A stretch of 17,164 nucleotides of DNA, from positions 1 to 17,164 of the forward strand of contig JBAYVP010000077.1 of the NCBI GenBank assembly GCA_041674485.1, given 5' to 3'. The DNA comes from JAGXQV01 sp041674485. Its GTDB lineage: Bacteria > Pseudomonadota > Gammaproteobacteria > Burkholderiales > Sulfuricellaceae. The position numbers and the translations under genes are program-made. Position 1 is the stretch's first letter, and each line of letters opens with the position of its first letter. This document shows positions 14,092 to 17,164 of this stretch, in pieces. Under the pieces are notes generated by a model that did no database searches, had not been told where the DNA came from, and was given only the letters and a program-made list of their open reading frames with translations.

Positions 14092-14451
14092 TCACGCAGC
14101 CTGACGCAAGTGCATGTCCACATGAATATCCGCGTATGGGCAGAGCAATCCTCCGCGAGAGGTGCGTTCCACCAAGCCGAGGTCAACAAGAACGCCGGCG
14201 TCTTCATGCACACGCTTGACGTCTCGGCCTACCCGCCGCGCTAACTCGCGCACCGGCAATTCTCCGCACCCTTGCAGGGTATTGACCAGCACCCAGCGCC
14301 GTTCCGTCAGGCGTGAGAAAAATGTTGCGGGAGAATCGAAGTTGAGGATTTCGCCCTGGTAGGCGTCAGCTTGAAAAGCCGCCTTTGCCTCCCGCCGCAA
14401 TACCTCTTGCCAGTTCGGCTGCATGGTAATGGTTAGTGTTCTTGTTTCCAT
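14092..14451 (-). CDS. tumA: HTH antitoxin of a TumE/TumA-type toxin-antitoxin pair
   Basis: 119 residues. The middle and C-terminal part (about residues 52-98: RWVLVNTLQ, LPVRELARRVGRDVKRVHEDAGVLVDLGLVER) is a MarR-like winged helix-turn-helix with a short C-terminal tail, as in HVO_A0114-type regulators that accompany TumE toxins. The ATG at 14451 overlaps the end of tumE by 19 bp, giving toxin-first order and translational coupling. As an antitoxin it should bind the toxin and repress the operon (family inference); the perfect palindrome at the tumE start is the obvious binding site. The gene seems complete and the frame is clean. The specific family name rests on the partner; a generic wHTH regulator is the alternative. 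Confidence 0.75.
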   Translation of the reverse strand: METRTLTITMQPNWQEVLRREAKAAFQADAYQGEILNFDSPATFFSRLTERRWVLVNTLQGCGELPVRELARRVGRDVKRVHEDAGVLVDLGLVERTSRGGLLCPYADIHVDMHLRQAA

Positions 14452-14720
14452 CGCTCAACCTCCTCGATAAAATTATCAATCAGCCTGTCAACTGTGGTAA
14501 ATATGTAGGGCAGCTCCGTACCGCCGACATGTTTGTGGTCGCCTTTGCCGCGTTCGTTATCAAAACCAATAAGACGCAGTCCGCGCTCTATGTACACCAG
14601 CCGGTATTTGTACTGATGCTCCGATGGCGGCACCGGTTCGGACACGCGCCAAACCACCATTTCGATTCCTGTGCCGTTCCCGGATATGTTGCGGAAACGG
14701 GTAATCAGATCAGCCTTCAT
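14433..14720 (-). CDS. tumE: TumE-type toxin
   Basis: 95 residues from ATG at 14720 (MKADLITRFR). The core YRLVYIERGLRLIGFDNERGKGDHKH (residues 40-64; Asp54, Asn55, His62, His64) and the tail PYIFTTVDRLIDNFIEEVERW match the TumE family (DUF6516-like) of small toxins paired with an HTH antitoxin. A GTG at 14783 would add 21 residues that run through the promoter and operator, and family members usually begin near MKA, so I prefer 14720. No Shine-Dalgarno precedes that ATG; a palindrome fills the place. The gene looks intact and its partner tumA is also intact, so this is probably the one complete toxin-antitoxin module in the window. The mode of toxicity is not readable from the sequence. Confidence 0.78.
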   Translation of the reverse strand: MKADLITRFRNISGNGTGIEMVVWRVSEPVPPSEHQYKYRLVYIERGLRLIGFDNERGKGDHKHVGGTELPYIFTTVDRLIDNFIEEVERWKQEH

Positions 14721-14738
14721 GTTGGCAATATTGCCAAC
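14721..14738. promoter_or_regulatory. Perfect 18-bp palindrome at the tumE start (probable operator)
   Basis: GTTGGCAATATTGCCAAC is perfectly symmetrical; with one further base on each side it becomes 20 bp and includes the A of the ATG. It covers the predicted -10, so a bound TumA (or TumA-TumE complex) would block transcription. Also shown is its lack of any Shine-Dalgarno. Confidence 0.75.
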
Positions 14739-14756
14739 AACATCCGGCGTTGTCAA
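14727..14756 (-). promoter_or_regulatory. Promoter of tumE-tumA
   Basis: TTGACA at 14756-14751 and, 18 bp on, AATATT at 14732-14727 (or CAATAT with a 17-bp spacer). The predicted start falls at or within one base of the tumE ATG, implying a leaderless or nearly leaderless mRNA. Confidence 0.5.
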
Positions 14757-14902
14757 TTGCGCCAACTTCCGATGCCGCAGCACTGACGGACGCCCCCATA
14801 CGTCATCTAACGTATTCCACCCTCAGCCGTCCCCCCGTAATCTGTCAGCGACTGGAAACGCCGCCAGTCCGATCCAACCAACTTACTCAAGGAGCTTTCC
14901 AG

Positions 14903-15073
14903 GTTAATAAGATCGACCTCGCCCCCCTAGTGGGCGCTTCGCTGGCAGTGATGGCGCGGGATGCGAAAAAAATGCGCGGCGCGCGCCCTTTCGTTTTTTC
15001 CAACATGAAAACGGGACAAGGTCTCCCGGAAATCATTCATTTTATCGAACGCCAAGGTATGATAGGCGGGTAA
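14903..15073 (+). pseudogene. ureG: Orphan C-terminal fragment of urease accessory GTPase UreG
   Basis: The frame reads VNKIDLAPLVGASLAVMARDAKKMRGARPFVFSN, then KTGQGLPEIIHFIERQGMIGG and a stop. This is the last 56 residues of UreG, starting at the NKxD guanine-specificity motif (G4). The P-loop and switch regions, about 140-150 residues, are missing: 14784-14902 reads as unrelated sequence in this frame. No other urease gene is in the window, so this is a stranded relic of a rearranged ure operon. The minus strand of 14805-14900 has a short open stretch (SKLVGSDWRRFQSLTDYGG) that I cannot assign. Confidence 0.8.
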
Positions 15074-15074
15074 G

Positions 15075-15250
15075 CAGGGTAAATTTGTTCTCCGCCTGGG
15101 AAAAAACCATTCACCGCAGAGACGCTTCGGGCGCTGAGGAAAAACAACGGGTTGTAGAATTGAATGGTTTCACCCTTTTCATTGATTTCTTAGCGCCTCT
15201 GCGTCTCTGCGGTGAATATTTTTTTCTGGGCGGAGAACAAATTTACCTTG
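15075..15250. repeat. About 175-bp inverted-repeat element
   Basis: The outer 55-60 nt on each side are complementary with scattered mismatches. From outside in they hold GGTAAATTTGTTCTCCGCC, a run of A/T, then TTCACCGCAGAGACGC with its complement GCGTCTCTGCGGTGAA. The loop is about 60 bp. The inner core also occurs at 5758-5774/5840-5853; the outer motif also occurs at 8373-8388 and 17093-17110. It begins right at the ureG fragment stop. Confidence 0.75.
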
Positions 15251-15338
15251 GACGGGTAAGCCCCATGTCGCGGCTCGGGAACATTTCTTGCAAACATTGC
15301 GCCTGTACACCATTTTCTGACAAACAACGGAGGGAAAC

Positions 15339-15578
15339 ATGCCGATTTACGACTATCGCTGTATGGACTGTGACAAAATCTTCGAACAGCTAACACGCGC
15401 CTCCACGGTTCCGCTCTGTCCGGCGTGCGGTAGCCGGCAACTGGAAAAGCTGGTATCGGCGCCGACTGCGCCGGGGCAGACCGCCGGGATCGTTGCGCAA
15501 GCGCGTTCCCAGGCTGCCCGCGAGGGGCATTTTAGTCACTACAAGGCATCTGAATATCCTCGTGGTAAAAAGCGGTAA
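15339..15578 (+). CDS. FmdB-family zinc-ribbon protein
   Basis: 79 residues, beginning MPIYDYRCMDC, the hallmark of the FmdB putative regulatory family. Cys8/Cys11 and Cys27/Cys30 (CPAC) form one zinc ribbon. The C-terminal half is low in structure and ends in lysine and arginine, as in its relatives. The ATG at 15339 has a good site GGAGGGA about 5 nt upstream. The family is small and cytoplasmic with no firmly established function. In many betaproteobacteria fmdB lies before aspS or membrane-protein genes; here it lies 30 bp before a methyltransferase-like gene on the same strand, so those two are likely co-transcribed. Confidence 0.9.
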   Translation: MPIYDYRCMDCDKIFEQLTRASTVPLCPACGSRQLEKLVSAPTAPGQTAGIVAQARSQAAREGHFSHYKASEYPRGKKR

Positions 15579-15608
15579 AGCGCCGCTTATAGGTTGAAAG
15601 CCCTTCGC

Positions 15609-16565
15609 ATGAAACAAGACAGCCATGAAAAAACGTGGGAGTGGTTGAAAACCCATCCCTCATTGGACGACCTTTGTTCCAGGTATCCGGCGCAATGGGC
15701 TACGGTGCAGCAAGACATTTTTTCCATAATCGAACGCGGCGCACCGGAAGAATTGCAGGCGTACCTGCAACGCCTGGGCACGCAGGGCGCGTTAATGGTC
15801 AAAGCCTCGCGCGGCAGCCGAAAAAGCTCCAAGGAAGCCATTCTGCTGCATTTCATCCGCATCCGCATGGCGCACGAAGCCGTGAAGAAACTTTCCCTGG
15901 CAACGCTGGCGGCAGACGCCGGAGTCACATCGGGGAAGCTGCGCTTCAATCTGTTCAACGGTTACATAGCCCAGAAACTGCTTTTTTCCCACGGGCTGGA
16001 GCGCAAGCCGGTTTCCTTATTCTGGTTTCGCCTGTTCTGGCCGCTTTTGTGGCAGAAAAAAAGGCTCATGCCCCTCGTCCAACCCAAGGGGATTTATTGC
16101 TTTTATTCGCAGCCATTGATAGCGGCGCTGGCGAATAGGGTTGCCTCCCGCATCTGCCTGGAAATAGGTGCGGGAGATGGCGCCCTGACGCGGTTTTTGA
16201 AAAACCGGGGGGTGCAAATAACGGCGACCGATAACCATAGCTGGAAACATGCGGTGACCTACCCCGACTGGGTCGTCAAACTCGATGCCCGCGAGGCATT
16301 AAGCGTCTATGCGCCGGAAGTGGTCATCTGCTCGTGGCCCCCGTCGCAGAACGACTTCGAGTGCCAAGTATTCAGCACGCCCAGCGTGCAGCTCTATATC
16401 GTCATCGGCAGCCGCCACCGCATCGCATTCGGCAATTGGAGCGACTACCGGCAACAAACCGCCTTTGACATGGAAGAAGACAAAAAATTGGGTTCGCTGG
16501 TGCTGCCCCCCGAACTCGAAGCCGGCGTCTATCTATTCCGGCGGAAAACCCAGTACAAGCTGTAA
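15609..16565 (+). CDS. SAM-dependent methyltransferase-like protein of unknown substrate
   Basis: 318 residues from ATG at 15609; a TTG at 15594 with AGG just before it is an alternative. The N-terminal half (about 1-165) is helical and not recognised; it carries an aromatic and basic stretch FWFRLFWPLLWQKKR. The C-terminal half is a Rossmann-type methyltransferase: motif I ICLEIGAGDGALTRFL (about 182-197) and the acidic end of strand 2 in ITATDNH (Asp208). A strand-4 motif VVICSWPPSQNDF follows at about 238-250; the SWPP string recalls the [DNS]PP[FYW] class of amino-methyltransferases. Its product lacks a target-recognition domain of DNA methyltransferases that I can see. It may modify a protein, RNA or small molecule. 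It shares a transcript with the FmdB gene. Intact by eye. Confidence 0.75.
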   Translation: MKQDSHEKTWEWLKTHPSLDDLCSRYPAQWATVQQDIFSIIERGAPEELQAYLQRLGTQGALMVKASRGSRKSSKEAILLHFIRIRMAHEAVKKLSLATLAADAGVTSGKLRFNLFNGYIAQKLLFSHGLERKPVSLFWFRLFWPLLWQKKRLMPLVQPKGIYCFYSQPLIAALANRVASRICLEIGAGDGALTRFLKNRGVQITATDNHSWKHAVTYPDWVVKLDAREALSVYAPEVVICSWPPSQNDFECQVFSTPSVQLYIVIGSRHRIAFGNWSDYRQQTAFDMEEDKKLGSLVLPPELEAGVYLFRRKTQYKL

Positions 16566-16595
16566 AATCGAAATGGTGAATCAATAGGGGATAGA

Positions 16596-16904
16596 CCTAG
16601 GCTGTCGAAATTTATCATTTTTTGACAAAAAACAGCACTGGTTTTTGGATTTTCTCAATTGACGGACTGAGTCAAATTTCCCCGTTCATGGTTCGACAGG
16701 CTCACCACGAACGGGGAAATTTGACTCAGTCCTGGCGCGTATACCGGCTTGCACCATAACAACCTACCTTATTTTTAATCCGTTCATCCTTCGACAGGCT
16801 CAGGACGAACGGATTAAAAATAAGGTAGGTCGTGACGTTTCTTGGTATATCCAAAAACCGGGAAGCTAAAATTCGATAAAAACGCTGTATTTCGACAGCC
16901 TAGG
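16596..16904. repeat. Nested palindromic element, 309 bp
   Basis: Outer 16-bp perfect inverted repeats CCTAGGCTGTCGAAAT (16596-16611) and complement (16889-16904). Inside, GGTTTTTGGAT (about 16640-16650) is mirrored near 16847-16857. In the centre lie two hairpins with 24-bp perfect arms: 16664-16687 with 16709-16732, and 16762-16785 with 16807-16830. Both hairpins share the TTCGACAGGCTCA core and CCGTTC/GAACGG but have different outer arms. No ORF. No exact target duplication is seen. Confidence 0.85.
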
Positions 16905-16910
16905 ACAGAC

Positions 16911-17043
16911 CTAGTACAGCTGCGCGCAAATATCGTTAACATTATTTGTGCTGAAGGCTCGACTCATGACGGCAACCCATAAAGACAAAACCTTTTTCAC
17001 CGCAGAGGACGCGGAGGACGCAGAGGAACCCCCCTCATGCTTT
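16911..17043. repeat. Right copy of the 133-bp window-flanking inverted repeat
   Basis: Reverse complement of positions 1-133 with one mismatch. It includes the left arm of a palindrome whose 32-nt perfect arms are about 16996-17027 and 17043-17074 (TTCACCGCAGAGGACGCGG units). An ORF read through here consists of repeat and is not a gene. Confidence 0.9.
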
Positions 17044-17164
17044 TCCTCTGCGTCCTCCGCGTCCTCTGCGGTGAATCGGTTTTTTCCGTGCCGGGAACAA
17101 ATTTACCCTGCCGGTTGGGGTGAGGGCGTTGCACATTGATAACCAAGATGTTTGGAACCACCCT
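17044..17164. repeat. Right edge: rest of the palindrome and repeat fragment
   Basis: Second arm of the 32-bp palindrome (to about 17074), then GGGAACAAATTTACCCTG at 17093-17110, the inverse of the motif at 15075-15090 and 8371-8388. No gene is seen up to the edge. Confidence 0.6.

Noticed and set aside
13899..14213. Upstream extension of the Abi frame to ATG 14213
   Set aside because: It would run through tumA, the promoter and the structured RNA in a different frame; the residues do not look like Abi_2.
1..17164. Circular element inferred from repeated ends
   Set aside because: The end repeats are inverted, not direct, so they do not indicate a circular molecule or concatemer.

Overview
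The window looks like the accessory part of a betaproteobacterial chromosome. The proteins resemble those of Gallionellales/Nitrosomonadales and relatives, and base composition is moderately GC-rich. That assignment is inference: there is no rRNA or other marker gene. The sequence is very rich in short palindromic repeats, with at least five families, and these fill almost every gap between genes. No tRNA, rRNA or CRISPR array was seen.

Layout. (1) 1-541 is a repeat-filled gap. (2) 656-5721, plus strand: an outer-membrane porin-like protein, a small PstS-like periplasmic binding protein and a 1000-residue hybrid histidine kinase (HisKA-HATPase-REC-REC-HPt). (3) 5722-6360 holds repeats, ending in a 242-bp MITE-like element with 19-bp terminal inverted repeats and a TTAAA target duplication. 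A mutated, truncated relative of it sits directly before the kinase start codon. (4) 6361-6813, minus: a SixA-type phosphohistidine phosphatase, whose family targets HPt domains like the one in the neighbouring kinase. (5) 6935-12538, minus: jetB-jetC-jetD of a Wadjet (MksBEFG-like) plasmid-defence system. The kleisin gene jetA is absent from its usual place upstream of jetB. A repeat array carrying a duplicated jetC 3' end separates jetC from jetD. (6) 12613-13300: a decayed VapBC pair and palindromic repeats. (7) 13488-13974, minus: a promoter, a compact structured RNA and a C-terminally truncated Abi_2 (AbiD/AbiF-like) HEPN gene. (8) 14092-14720, minus: a TumE/TumA-type toxin-antitoxin pair with a perfect operator-like palindrome at the toxin start. 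(9) 14903-15073, plus: an orphan UreG C-terminal fragment. (10) 15339-16565, plus: an FmdB-type zinc-ribbon protein and a SAM methyltransferase-like protein. (11) 16566-17164: nested palindromes and a 133-bp sequence that is the inverse of window positions 1-133.

How it fits together. The left third is a sensory unit: envelope uptake/binding proteins, a phosphorelay kinase, and a possible HPt phosphatase. The middle and right are a defence and toxin-antitoxin island in several states of decay: Wadjet without its kleisin, a VapBC ghost, a truncated Abi gene with its RNA apparently intact, and an apparently complete TumE/TumA. The strongest candidate for something little described is the structured RNA at 13907-13974. 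It has a 7-bp closing stem, a 4-bp inner stem and two adjacent hairpins (one with a GCAA loop). It lies behind a good promoter, and its closing stem contains the likely ribosome-binding site of the Abi gene. The second is the repeat behaviour: palindromes with one shared core but different, perfectly palindromic outer arms at each locus.
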